Of a stretch of DNA of 64,000 nt, positions 8,549 through 16,666 are shown in pieces; the first letter of the stretch is position 1; each line of letters starts with the position of its first letter. This stretch comes from Alphaproteobacteria bacterium (GTDB lineage Bacteria; Pseudomonadota; Alphaproteobacteria; MPNO01; UBA2964). Position numbers and translations under genes: made by a program. Below the pieces are notes generated by a model that was not told where the DNA came from, did no database searches, and was given only the letters and a program-made list of their open reading frames with translations. The stretch lies in the NCBI GenBank assembly GCA_012103315.1, contig WLWZ01000001.1, positions 682,001 to 746,000 on the forward strand, given 5' to 3'.

Positions 8549-9748
8549 TTAGCTGCGAATGAGTTTCCCGGGAGGCGGAATTGCGTTTTTGCTGTCTGGA
8601 AACACGGAACTCTCCAAAGTGGACGAAGAAACATTGAGATGATCGTGCAAGACGGTTTTAAATAACCCGCGCATATCGGCTGTCGGCGCTAAATCCCTTC
8701 CGCCATACAAAGAGTCCTCGCCGAGACCGGGCCAATGGGTTGCAACGCGGCCACCGGCTACAGCGCCGCCTAGCAAAATGGCGGCGCCACCCGTGCCATG
8801 ATCAGTCCCTTTGCTACCATTCATACGAACTGTACGGCCAAACTCTGTGACAACACATATGACTGTGTCCTGCCAAACAGGTTTAAGACGATTGGAAAGT
8901 TCGTCGAGGCCGTTTGCAAGGAGACCCAAATTGCGGGCTAACCGACCGGTATCGGCCCCCTGATTGGCATGTGTGTCCCAACCACCCATCTCAATGACGG
9001 CAATCCTGGCACTCTGCTCGGCAGCTAATAACCTACCCGCTGACTCCGCGAGCGTTTTAAATCGGCCCGGATTCCGCATGTTGCCGCGCTTCATCTTCGT
9101 GTTACCGAGAACAGCACCGGTCATTGCCTGTGCGCGCCGTCCTTCTGAAAGCGCTCTACCCAGCACTGGATCGGATTTATAAAGACTACCCAACGTATCA
9201 AGAAGATGTGTGGGCGAGGGCGGGATACGGGCAGGAGCCCATGATGCTACTGGTGTCGTTCCCCGCATTACTGGAGGTGTGTTGTACCCAACGGCGAGGC
9301 CAAGCCTCTGCTTTCTTTTGTCGATAACGCTCAAAGCCCGATTGAGCCAACCATCCAGTAATAGGTGCGCTTTGGTAGCACCGTTTTCCAAAACATTCTG
9401 CGCATCAAAATGGGAACGCGTTCGTTGCGGCCCGGCGATTGCGTGGATAACGGCCATGTCACCCTTTTTGTAGTGGGTTGCAAGCGGTGCCAATGACCGA
9501 TGCATGGCAAACCTTCTGTCTAATTTGATCGTGTTGTCCATAGTCTGGAGCAGACCGCGGCGAAGGGCCTCGTAGTTGGGGTCTCCAATCGGAGGAAACG
9601 CGGCTAACCCGTCCATGCCGCCTCGCAACACCACGAGGACGAGTCTTTTGCCTGTGTCTGCATTAGCCAGGGCGAGGCCGGGTGCAGAAAAAGCGCATGA
9701 CACTCCAGTTGCGGAGGCTCCTATCAGAAAATCGCGGCGTGAGGTCAT
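8549..9748 (-). CDS. DUF1501 family protein with twin-arginine signal
   Basis: This 399-residue protein starts with a twin-arginine export signal (TSRRDFLIG, residues 2-10, then a hydrophobic stretch to about 28). The mature part has the DUF1501 pattern: LVVLRGGMDGLAAFPPIGDPNY, FDAQNVLENG, IEMGGWDTHANQG and VCVVTEFGRTVRMNGSKGTDHG. The histidines and aspartates resemble the alkaline-phosphatase-like fold to which this family is related, but no activity is established. It starts three bases after the stop of the DUF1800 gene, and the two families are partners in many bacteria. It is likely periplasmic or exported. The C-terminus after VFPD is short and polar. Confidence 0.85.
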   Translation of the reverse strand: MTSRRDFLIGASATGVSCAFSAPGLALANADTGKRLVLVVLRGGMDGLAAFPPIGDPNYEALRRGLLQTMDNTIKLDRRFAMHRSLAPLATHYKKGDMAVIHAIAGPQRTRSHFDAQNVLENGATKAHLLLDGWLNRALSVIDKRKQRLGLAVGYNTPPVMRGTTPVASWAPARIPPSPTHLLDTLGSLYKSDPVLGRALSEGRRAQAMTGAVLGNTKMKRGNMRNPGRFKTLAESAGRLLAAEQSARIAVIEMGGWDTHANQGADTGRLARNLGLLANGLDELSNRLKPVWQDTVICVVTEFGRTVRMNGSKGTDHGTGGAAILLGGAVAGGRVATHWPGLGEDSLYGGRDLAPTADMRGLFKTVLHDHLNVSSSTLESSVFPDSKNAIPPPGKLIRS

Positions 9749-9751
9749 GGG

Positions 9752-11077
9752 TTATCTCCGCTGAAATTCAGGGCTGGTGAGAAGCAGAGCGTGGGCTGCA
9801 CGACGGCTCGGGGCCCGTTTTATCGCCAGTAGAGTTTCTTCACGGGCAACGGGCCCAAACGCTTGTTCTGCCAGCGTGACTGGGTCATGCCGTTTGTTTT
9901 GACGACGTGCGAGAAGGTCCATCATCTCAATTCGGCGTAGCAGTGATTCCGGGCTTACCCAATCGCTCGCGGTGTCTGGCCAGCCAGCTGGCGACGGTGC
10001 TGAAAAAGGCAGTTGGCCCAATAATCGTAAAGGCTGAATCAAATGCTTTGATTTTTCGGGAAGACCCAACATGCGAAATGCAGAAATAACGAGCTCGCCG
10101 GGTGATTTGACCTTGGTCAAAGGTTGATCCCAAACGGTACCCAGGGTGATAAGTTCACGTGCCATGGCGCCGAGATCCCCATCGGTCTCGCGGAATTTAC
10201 GTTGAAGCTGGTCAATAACGTCTTTTGATGGATTGTCTACAACAAAATGGCGGGCGAGTTTCGTCGCGATAAATCGCGCTGTAGATGGATGATCCGCCAG
10301 ATCGCGAAGCGCTTGTTCGGCCTCCTGTTCGCCTTCTTCGGGATAACGTTTTCCTAGAAGCTGCTTTGTCCCTGGCTCATGGCGCCGTGGGCTAAATTTG
10401 AATTGTCCGACTTGGGACGAACGTTTTCCGGCAACTGACCAGCCGGTGAGCATTTTCGCCAGCGCGATCACATCGTTTTGAGTATAGCCGCCATTTACAC
10501 CGAGGGTATGTAACTCGAGGATTTCACGGGCAAGATTTTCGTTTAGCCCTTTGCCGCGTCGTTCTCCAACCCGCGAAGTTGGTCCGACTGAGGTCTGGTT
10601 ATCGAGATAGACCAACATGGCTGGATGTCGCGTAACGGCGAGTAACATTTCACCAAAGTTACCGGTTACGAACGGCCTGATGGCCTCGCGTTCGAAAGCC
10701 CCAGCAATGCCCCGAACTCTTCCTTTAGTAATTGATACGGTGAAATGGTTGCTCCAAAAACGCACTAGGCGTTCTCGAAATGGGGTGTCAGTCTCTATGG
10801 CGGCGCGGGTCCGCAGTCTAATTTCTCTGCGGAAGAGCGGTTTGACGCGGTTTTTATTGAACATTTTGCGCATTTCGCGCGATCCTCTCGCCTGCATCCA
10901 GGCGCGGACGATTTCTTCGCTGCTTGGTAGCCCCTTGAGGTAGGGGAGAGCACCGTCCTCAGTGCCTAGCTGGCGCAGAAGCCAGCTTTGGGGATCGGTG
11001 GCAATGCCGCCTAAATAACCGCCTTTGGGACCAAGTCCAAATCGGTTTGCAGCAATAAATGCGTCGACAGTTGTCAT
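9752..11077 (-). CDS. DUF1800 family protein
   Basis: This 441-residue protein shows the DUF1800 signature. It opens with FIAANRFGLGPK, followed by LVRFWSNHFTVS, REILELHTLGVNGGYTQNDVIALAKMLTGW (across residues ~190-220), FKFSPRRHEPGTKQLLGK and PPAGW-like PSPAGWPDT near the end. The family's function is unknown; it is almost always encoded next to DUF1501, as here. No clear signal peptide is seen, so either it is cytoplasmic or it travels with its twin-arginine partner. GGAGG lies seven bases before the ATG. It is the first gene of the two-gene operon and follows the epimerase gene after a 115-base gap. Confidence 0.85.
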   Translation of the reverse strand: MTTVDAFIAANRFGLGPKGGYLGGIATDPQSWLLRQLGTEDGALPYLKGLPSSEEIVRAWMQARGSREMRKMFNKNRVKPLFRREIRLRTRAAIETDTPFRERLVRFWSNHFTVSITKGRVRGIAGAFEREAIRPFVTGNFGEMLLAVTRHPAMLVYLDNQTSVGPTSRVGERRGKGLNENLAREILELHTLGVNGGYTQNDVIALAKMLTGWSVAGKRSSQVGQFKFSPRRHEPGTKQLLGKRYPEEGEQEAEQALRDLADHPSTARFIATKLARHFVVDNPSKDVIDQLQRKFRETDGDLGAMARELITLGTVWDQPLTKVKSPGELVISAFRMLGLPEKSKHLIQPLRLLGQLPFSAPSPAGWPDTASDWVSPESLLRRIEMMDLLARRQNKRHDPVTLAEQAFGPVAREETLLAIKRAPSRRAAHALLLTSPEFQRR

Positions 11078-11192
11078 ACTGTTACCTCCGACGTCGTCAG
11101 CATCACAACGATACCCACGTCAGGTAAGAACTAAATCCGTCTATTACCTTTTACGAAGGATTAGAGCGTTTTATACCCATTTCGAGGAGAAT

Positions 11193-12137
11193 TTATTTAT
11201 CCATTTGCGCCTTTAAATCTGCGGCATAGTCGGCAAAGGCATCTTCCATTGAGAATTCCGGTTCCCAGCCAAGCATTTCTTTGGCGCGGGTAATGTCGAG
11301 TGCAGCACCTCGATTGGTTGGTGGTTCTCCGGGGATGATATCGACCCGGAGGTCGGGGAGTTGGTCTTTAATGACCGCGACCAGATTATCGAATGACGTA
11401 ACATAGGGATAAGCAATGTTGAAAACGTGTTCTGAGGGCTGGTCGATGGTTGCGCAGATATCGAGCGCCCGGCCACAATCTTTGGCATAGAGATAGACAA
11501 AATCCATAGTCTGTTCCTCTGGGATTCGAGCCGGTTCGCCAGTGATGCCTGCCATGACGAGATCCTGAACCTTTTGGCCGCCACCCGAACCAGCCCAGAA
11601 GTGGCCGACGCCAAACACATTGGCGAGGCGCAACATAAACAGGTCAAAACCTGTATCCAGCGCATACGCTTCGAGGATCATTTCTTGCGAGACTTTGGAA
11701 TTACTGTAGGCGGAGCCGGCTCCAAGAAGGCTGTCTTCGACTACGGGGCTCTCGGTAATTTTTCGCCAGTTATAAGCGCCAAATGTACTGATATGGATGA
11801 CGCGCTTTATTCCAGTGAGTCGTGCAGCATCTGCCACTGCCATGACCCCTCCAACATTGAGATCGTAACCAAAATGAATAGGGTTGTTGACCTTCTTTCC
11901 AATGACCGATGCCGTGTTGAGGATCGTATCTACGCCGTGATCGTTGATCGTCGAGACCAGGCCGGGAAGGCTTCGTACGTCTTCATTTATATAGGCGTAA
12001 TCAGCGTTCCCCAACTTGGTGCGGATGTAATCCTCCCGCGGTAGTGGGTCAACAAAAACGACCTTCTCTCCGCGGCGGATGGCGTGTTGTGCATAGGATG
12101 TGCCAACAAGCCCTGCACCGGTGATTAATGTAGTCAT
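11193..12137 (-). CDS. NAD-dependent epimerase/dehydratase (extended SDR)
   Basis: This 314-residue Rossmann enzyme has the extended-SDR pattern. The glycine-rich motif is near the start (TLITGAGLVGTSYA, residues 2-15), and the acidic residue after strand 2 lies in VFVDPL. The catalytic serine region is HISTFGAYNW, and a YxxxK-like motif reads YSNSKVSQE. Such enzymes rearrange nucleotide sugars or related compounds in the cytoplasm. A C-terminal segment GWEPEFSMEDAFADY is typical of GalE/RfbB relatives. It lies 48 bases after the EamA gene on the same strand, and a GGGAGA ribosome site precedes the ATG. The substrate is unknown, and no polysaccharide genes surround it. Confidence 0.8.
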   Translation of the reverse strand: MTTLITGAGLVGTSYAQHAIRRGEKVVFVDPLPREDYIRTKLGNADYAYINEDVRSLPGLVSTINDHGVDTILNTASVIGKKVNNPIHFGYDLNVGGVMAVADAARLTGIKRVIHISTFGAYNWRKITESPVVEDSLLGAGSAYSNSKVSQEMILEAYALDTGFDLFMLRLANVFGVGHFWAGSGGGQKVQDLVMAGITGEPARIPEEQTMDFVYLYAKDCGRALDICATIDQPSEHVFNIAYPYVTSFDNLVAVIKDQLPDLRVDIIPGEPPTNRGAALDITRAKEMLGWEPEFSMEDAFADYAADLKAQMDK

Positions 12138-12185
12138 GATAATCTCCCTGTCGTCTATTTGATTTTGTCTTCCTGAATAAAGCCT

Positions 12186-13127
12186 TCAGTCTTCTTTCGC
12201 TACAGCCTTTTGTGCGTTCTCGGTACGCAGAAGATAGACACTGCTGCCGATAATGATCGCCGCGCCGCCATAGCTCCACCAGCCGGGTGTCTCCGCAAAC
12301 CAGATGATACCAAGGACAAACGCGTAAACGATCCGCATGTAATCAAATGGCATGACGAAGCTTGTCTCGCCGAGTCCGACACCGTGGGTAAAAAGGCCCT
12401 GACCGACGATACCGAGTGTCCCTGTGAGAGCGAGGAGGATAACTTCGGTCCAGGTTGGTGCCTGCCAAACAAACATCGCTGGAATAAACGCGAGCAGCGT
12501 TGTGAATAATGCGAAGTAAAACATAATTGTAACGGTCTCTTCGGTTCGGCTAAGCAGCTTGATCGTCAAGACCACGCCAGTACCAAATACGGTTCCGCCA
12601 AGCGCTACGATAAACCACGGATCAAAGCCGTCCCCAAAAGGTTTGGTGATCAATAGAATGCCACCAAACCCAAGGATAGTGACGATGCCCCGTTTTAACC
12701 CGATGACCTCATTCAGGAACAGGGCGGCCACGACAATCATGATCATCGGGCGCGAGAACTGAATGGTTACAGTGTCGGCCAAGGTGATGTGAATTAGAGC
12801 GAAAAAGAAACAAAGGTTGCCCATAAATCCGACGAAACCGCGTGCCGCGTGAAGATGGAGCTTGGAGGTTTTGACAATCTTTAAACCCATTCGCCAGACC
12901 AACGGTGTAATAACGATCAGGCCCGCAAGAAAGCGGACAAACAGGACTTCGAAAGCAGGTAACGTCTTGCCGAGGTGCTTGACGAGGGACGCCATGACAA
13001 TAAGTAGGAATGCCCCGACGACGACGAAGCAGGCCCCGCGAATGTTGGATGAAATTTGGTTCCAGCGCTTAAGTAACGGTGCTAGAAACGGCAATCTCAG
13101 AGGGTTAGAATTGGGGGAATCGGACAT
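12186..13127 (-). CDS. DMT/EamA family transporter
   Basis: This is a 313-residue membrane protein with about ten hydrophobic helices and two EamA repeats. Conserved family segments are FEVLFVRFLAGLIVITPL in the first repeat and GLGETSFVMPFDYMRIVYAFVLG in the second. It likely exports or imports a small metabolite at the inner membrane. The N-terminus has about 30 polar residues before the first helix. It is the first gene of a likely two-gene unit with the epimerase and is divergent from the SDR gene at 13248. It belongs to the same broad subfamily as the six-gene array at 28.7 kb, as shown by the shared helix-10 pattern. Confidence 0.85.
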   Translation of the reverse strand: MSDSPNSNPLRLPFLAPLLKRWNQISSNIRGACFVVVGAFLLIVMASLVKHLGKTLPAFEVLFVRFLAGLIVITPLVWRMGLKIVKTSKLHLHAARGFVGFMGNLCFFFALIHITLADTVTIQFSRPMIMIVVAALFLNEVIGLKRGIVTILGFGGILLITKPFGDGFDPWFIVALGGTVFGTGVVLTIKLLSRTEETVTIMFYFALFTTLLAFIPAMFVWQAPTWTEVILLALTGTLGIVGQGLFTHGVGLGETSFVMPFDYMRIVYAFVLGIIWFAETPGWWSYGGAAIIIGSSVYLLRTENAQKAVAKED

Positions 13128-13247
13128 TGTTGGGCAATGTGCGCGCCGCCCTTATCATTGTCAAACGGTCCGCTTGCCGTTGCGAATAGTTTCGTCCCGG
13201 CCTACCGTTGGAACAATAACAACGTCACTGAAATGAGGGACATCAGG

Positions 13248-14045
13248 ATGATCGCTACAGGGAAAATGCAAGGAAAAGTCGCACTGGTTACCGGCGGCGG
13301 TGGCGCTATTGGTGGCGCGTCCGCAAGACTTTTGGCCAATGAGGGTGCAAAGCTGTTGGTCGCTGATGAACGTCCTGAAACGGCAAAAAGCGTTGCTCAG
13401 GAAATTATAGATGCCGGGGGCGACGCAGAACACATTGCTATCGATGTTGCTGACCCTGTTCAGGGCAAAGCGGCTGTGGCCGCGGCTGTCTCTGCTTTTG
13501 GTGAGTTGCATGTCTTGGTGAATGTCGCGGCGGCCGTAACGCCAGACGCTCCGGTCGATGAGTTGTCGCTGGAGGAATGGAACCGGGCGTTTGCGGTCAA
13601 CCTCACGGGCCCGTTCCTTATGTCCAAATTTGCGGTCCCGGAAATTCGAAAGGCGGGCGGCGGTGCGATCGTCAATATGGCGTCTCAATTGGGAACTATC
13701 GGTGTCCCTAACCGGTCAGCCTACTGCACCACCAAAGCAGCGCTTATTCATTTGACGACTATACTGGCTGCTGAAGTGGCAGACGATAATATCCGGGTAA
13801 ACTCGGTTTCACCCGGCGTTATCGAGACACCCCGAACTCGACGACGGTTCGACACCGCGGAAGAATTTCACGCCTCGCGGGGCAAGCTGCACATGTTGGG
13901 CCGGGTAGGGCAGCCTGAAGAAATTGCCAATGCTGTACTGTTCCTTGCATCGAAGGAATCGTCATTTGTGACGGCGACGAATTTGCTGGTAGATGGTGGC
14001 TATATTTATTTGAAGCGGCAGCCTGGAGAGAATGGAAATACTTAG
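13248..14045 (+). CDS. SDR family oxidoreductase
   Basis: This is a classical short-chain dehydrogenase of 265 residues. The cofactor motif TGGGGAIGGASA is near the N-terminus, and the active site is visible as N (NVAAAV), S (NMASQLG) and Y-x-x-x-K (YCTTKAAL). SPGVIETPRTRR and the C-terminal VDGGY complete the family pattern. It probably oxidises or reduces a small alcohol or ketone with NAD(P). I chose the ATG at 13248 because GAGGGA lies seven bases upstream; an ATG at 13233 and one at 13266 are alternatives, and longer upstream starts overlap the divergent EamA promoter. It converges with the PEP-CTERM gene. Confidence 0.85.
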   Translation: MIATGKMQGKVALVTGGGGAIGGASARLLANEGAKLLVADERPETAKSVAQEIIDAGGDAEHIAIDVADPVQGKAAVAAAVSAFGELHVLVNVAAAVTPDAPVDELSLEEWNRAFAVNLTGPFLMSKFAVPEIRKAGGGAIVNMASQLGTIGVPNRSAYCTTKAALIHLTTILAAEVADDNIRVNSVSPGVIETPRTRRRFDTAEEFHASRGKLHMLGRVGQPEEIANAVLFLASKESSFVTATNLLVDGGYIYLKRQPGENGNT

Positions 14046-14148
14046 ATGCTGACACGAGCGATGTCGTCGAGGGGACAGATGTGGAGTATCTGTGGAGCCT
14101 AAATTAAAGCGTAGAAGGGTAACTACGGGCGACTGACAGTTGTTTATG

Positions 14149-14994
14149 TCAGGCAGCGCGACGACGCATTAATCGAACTCCTGCGAGCCCGATTCCGAGT
14201 AGTAATATTGACGCGGGCTCAGGAATTTCTGGGGAATCTTCCAGTCCTACATTTGTCGCCAATGTTTGGACGCTATTCTGTGTTGTCCCGCCGTTAACGC
14301 AAGAGGTCGCAAATTCTCTGTCGACAAGTCGAGCAGCATTCGGCAAATCGATTGCACCCGTGGGCATTATCGGGTTAAGCCCGTTAGGCGTCACCGATCC
14401 GGCCACAGCACAATGATCAAGGCCAAGCGGGTGTGCAACTTCATGTGCCAGTGTTCCATTGATGACGTGTGTTATCTGGCTGAGATCACCTGGTGTTCCA
14501 AGACCATTGAAAACACTTGAGAAAATCTCATCGGTATAAACGTCGCCAAGGACGGAGCCAACAGAGAGTAGTAATGTGAAGGCTTCACCGAGCGGTTGAG
14601 ATGCATCATTCGCTTTGCCGACCGCCATATAATAATAATCGGTGTCGCCATTCGCGGTTGCGCCGCCGTCTCCTATGGTACCCTCAACAAAGTTGATAGC
14701 CAATTGCATGCCGGATGCTATAGAAGCCGGGGCAACAATATTGAGATAGTCATTTCTGAGTTCTGTCATAATGGAAGATATGACAGTATTACGTTGTCCT
14801 GCAGAAATGCCGTAGGGCGTGACGTCAAACGACGACATCGCAACGGTGTTTATGCCAGCATAAATTCCCACCGGGTCAAAATCTGTCACGAATGTCAAAG
14901 CATTCGCGCGTTTGAAGGGAAATCCGACTATCGCCGTCAATAGCAAAATAGTTGCTACTGCGGAGGATATCGTGCGGTGTATTTTATACGCCAT
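14149..14994 (-). CDS. PEP-CTERM-anchored metzincin-type metalloprotease
   Basis: This is an exported protein of 281 residues. It has a signal peptide (about 1-32, ending RANA) and a zinc-protease motif HEVAHPLGLDH at 184-194, which fits the metzincin consensus HExxHxxGxxH; E185 would be catalytic. A PEP-CTERM sorting tail starts PEPASILLLGIGLAG near residue 258 and ends in arginines. In PEP-CTERM systems exosortase cleaves the tail during export to the outer surface and exopolysaccharide matrix. The body between 40 and 180 is rich in small residues and without other motifs. I start it at the ATG at 14994. No exosortase gene is in the window. Confidence 0.8.
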   Translation of the reverse strand: MAYKIHRTISSAVATILLLTAIVGFPFKRANALTFVTDFDPVGIYAGINTVAMSSFDVTPYGISAGQRNTVISSIMTELRNDYLNIVAPASIASGMQLAINFVEGTIGDGGATANGDTDYYYMAVGKANDASQPLGEAFTLLLSVGSVLGDVYTDEIFSSVFNGLGTPGDLSQITHVINGTLAHEVAHPLGLDHCAVAGSVTPNGLNPIMPTGAIDLPNAARLVDREFATSCVNGGTTQNSVQTLATNVGLEDSPEIPEPASILLLGIGLAGVRLMRRRAA

Positions 14995-15322
14995 CAAACT
15001 TCTAAACCGACCAGACGACCCCCCGTCTACCTGACACAGACCTTTAATATAAATTTAAAACCATTCAGTGCCAACAATCCGCTAATTTAAAGAAAATCGC
15101 AAGCAAAAACTGCTGCAGGTGCTTTAATTTTATCGTTTGTTTTCAGTCACTAAGAAAAAAACTTGCATTTTTTGATACAAACGAGGGTATTTCATAAATG
15201 TCACATATACTTTTGATGGAGTTTTGACGCGCTCTTTCAGTTTTGGCATTTTCCGACCGAATTATTTGATAATGTCTTTCGGGAAGTATCAAATGTTGTC
15301 ACCAGCATGATGTCTCTCGATA
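14995..15322. other. Long AT-rich intergenic region between the PEP-CTERM protease and the HtrA-like gene
   Basis: These 328 bases separate two divergent genes and hold no convincing open frame, tRNA or known RNA. They are AT-rich with several A/T runs (for example 15150-15180). The clearest structure is the inverted repeat with TTTGATA half-sites near the right end, listed separately. Promoters for both flanking genes must lie here, but no strong -35/-10 pair stands out. Confidence 0.6.
15264..15294. promoter_or_regulatory. Inverted repeat ATTTGATA/TATCAAAT, candidate operator
   Basis: ATTTGATA (15264-15271) and TATCAAAT (15287-15294) are perfect eight-base inverted repeats separated by 15 bases. 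They end 28 bases before the HtrA-like start codon. A further TTTGATA copy occurs at 15171-15177. The repeated half-site in a divergent promoter region suggests a regulator-binding site, but a transcript hairpin is also possible. Confidence 0.4.
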
Positions 15323-16396
15323 ATGGGGCATTCGACAATAAAAAAATCAAATGATTTTGACGGGATAAAGCAATTGACTGAAGTAACACGGGCGAACGGG
15401 CATCGGCTCGACGGGATCCTACCTCTCGGTGAACCCCCAATGCCAGGGCCCCAGCCAACAGATGACGATGTTTCTTTCGATCTTGAATCAGGTTTGTCGG
15501 CTGTAAGGTCGCTACGATCAAAAATTCCTTCCGACGCCCATAGCGCCCGAAACCTTGGGACGGAAAGAGAAGGTAATGCCGTATTAATTGATGCTGATGG
15601 TACCCTGGTTACTATTGGTTACCTCATAACAGAGGCCACTGACATCGTGATTGACGGGCCAGATGGCAGAGAAATACCTGCACAAGTCGTTGGGTATGAT
15701 CATCGAACTGGCTTTGGTTTGGTTAGAACCGTCGAGCCGCTTGATCTGCCGCCGCTCGCTCTCGCTACTGATGTCGGAGACATTTTGCCTGATGATAAGA
15801 TGATAATCTCTGCGTCGGGCGGCATTCCATCAGCGGTTTTGGGGAGTGTTGTTGATCGACGCGAGTTTGCTGGATCCTGGGAATATTTACTCGAATCTGC
15901 AATTTTCACAGCACCATTACATCCGAGATGGAGTGGGGGTGCTCTGATTGATCCTCGTTCAGGTTCTCTCGTCGGGATCGGCTCGTTGTTTGTTCAGGAC
16001 CCCGGCGGAAATAGTAGTGAAAGCCAGGGAAACATGTTTGTCCCGATAGATCTGCTGCCACCAATTTATCAAGAATTGGTGGACACGGGACGAGCGCAAA
16101 CGAAAGCCAAGCCATGGTTGGGCATGCAAACAACTGAAGCGATCGGTCATCTCGTCGTTTCGGGTCTTCATGATGGTGGGCCCGCAGATAAAGCAGATAT
16201 TCAGGTGGGCGATATAATCGAAGAAATCGAAACTCAGTCTATTGAAAGCTTGCCGGATATGTATCGTAAAATTTGGGCGGTCGGTGGTGCCGGCGCAGAT
16301 GTCAGTATTAGCGTCGTTCGTGGATCACGCCAAATCGATGTCATTATCCGATCAGGCGATCGGCATGATTTTCTAAAAGTACCACGTCGGCACTAG
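15323..16396 (+). CDS. HtrA-like (S1C) serine protease homologue with PDZ domain, catalytic residues lost
   Basis: This 357-residue protein has a trypsin-like domain (about 75-250) and a C-terminal PDZ domain (about 262-345, GLHDGGPADKADIQVGDII). Aligned by eye to HtrA/DegP, the usual TNNHVV segment reads TIGYLI, so the catalytic His is replaced by Y100. The usual DxxTDLA reads DHRTGFG, so the Asp is replaced by G130. The serine segment WSGGAL keeps S204 but has lost the preceding GN. The protein has no signal peptide or anchor, unlike most family members. It is therefore probably a non-proteolytic, cytoplasmic binding protein or chaperone. No frameshift is needed, so it is a conserved degenerate form rather than a broken gene. 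Confidence 0.75.
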   Translation: MGHSTIKKSNDFDGIKQLTEVTRANGHRLDGILPLGEPPMPGPQPTDDDVSFDLESGLSAVRSLRSKIPSDAHSARNLGTEREGNAVLIDADGTLVTIGYLITEATDIVIDGPDGREIPAQVVGYDHRTGFGLVRTVEPLDLPPLALATDVGDILPDDKMIISASGGIPSAVLGSVVDRREFAGSWEYLLESAIFTAPLHPRWSGGALIDPRSGSLVGIGSLFVQDPGGNSSESQGNMFVPIDLLPPIYQELVDTGRAQTKAKPWLGMQTTEAIGHLVVSGLHDGGPADKADIQVGDIIEEIETQSIESLPDMYRKIWAVGGAGADVSISVVRGSRQIDVIIRSGDRHDFLKVPRRH

Positions 16397-16397
16397 T

Positions 16398-16417
16398 ATT
16401 GAGCTACTCAATTTTTC
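16398..16417 (+). terminator. Possible weak intrinsic terminator of the HtrA-like gene
   Basis: ATTGAG and CTCAAT form a six-base stem around a CTA loop directly after the stop codon, followed by TTTTCT. The stem is short and AT-rich, so termination would be weak. Confidence 0.4.
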
Positions 16418-16439
16418 TCAAGGCCGCTGCAACCTGTCG

Positions 16440-16661
16440 TTACCGGTCTGCGTTCAATCTTGCGATTCTAGCGTCTGCGACGGCGATTGCGACGCGGACA
16501 TTTTCGTCCTCTTGCGGTAATGCAGAGAGGGAATTTCGGTAGTCGAGCCATTCGTTGAGAGATCCCGTTAGCAGGTCGGGTTCGCCGTCAATTTCTATCC
16601 GTTGATGGTGCCGAGCAGAGTTTTGCTTTGGCGTGTCGCCGTTGTTTGATGCGGGCAACAT
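16440..16661 (-). CDS. Hypothetical small protein downstream of a surface protein
   Basis: This is a 73-residue soluble protein starting at an ATG five bases after the stop of the secreted-protein gene. Its sequence is acidic, with a patterned middle (EPDLLTGSLNEWLDYRNSLS) and an alpha-helical, alanine-rich end (VAIAVADARIARLNAD). I do not recognise a family, and the ribosome site is poor, so translation may depend on coupling to the upstream gene. The same frame could extend upstream over the end of the neighbour, but that part is not protein-like. The reading frame could be chance; I give it moderate support because of the tight spacing. Confidence 0.4.
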   Translation of the reverse strand: MLPASNNGDTPKQNSARHHQRIEIDGEPDLLTGSLNEWLDYRNSLSALPQEDENVRVAIAVADARIARLNADR

Positions 16662-16666
16662 CCAGT

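Noticed and set aside
12210..12509. Plus-strand open frame antisense to the EamA gene at 12186
   Set aside because: It has low-complexity, unlikely composition and no ribosome site. The opposite strand encodes a convincing transporter.
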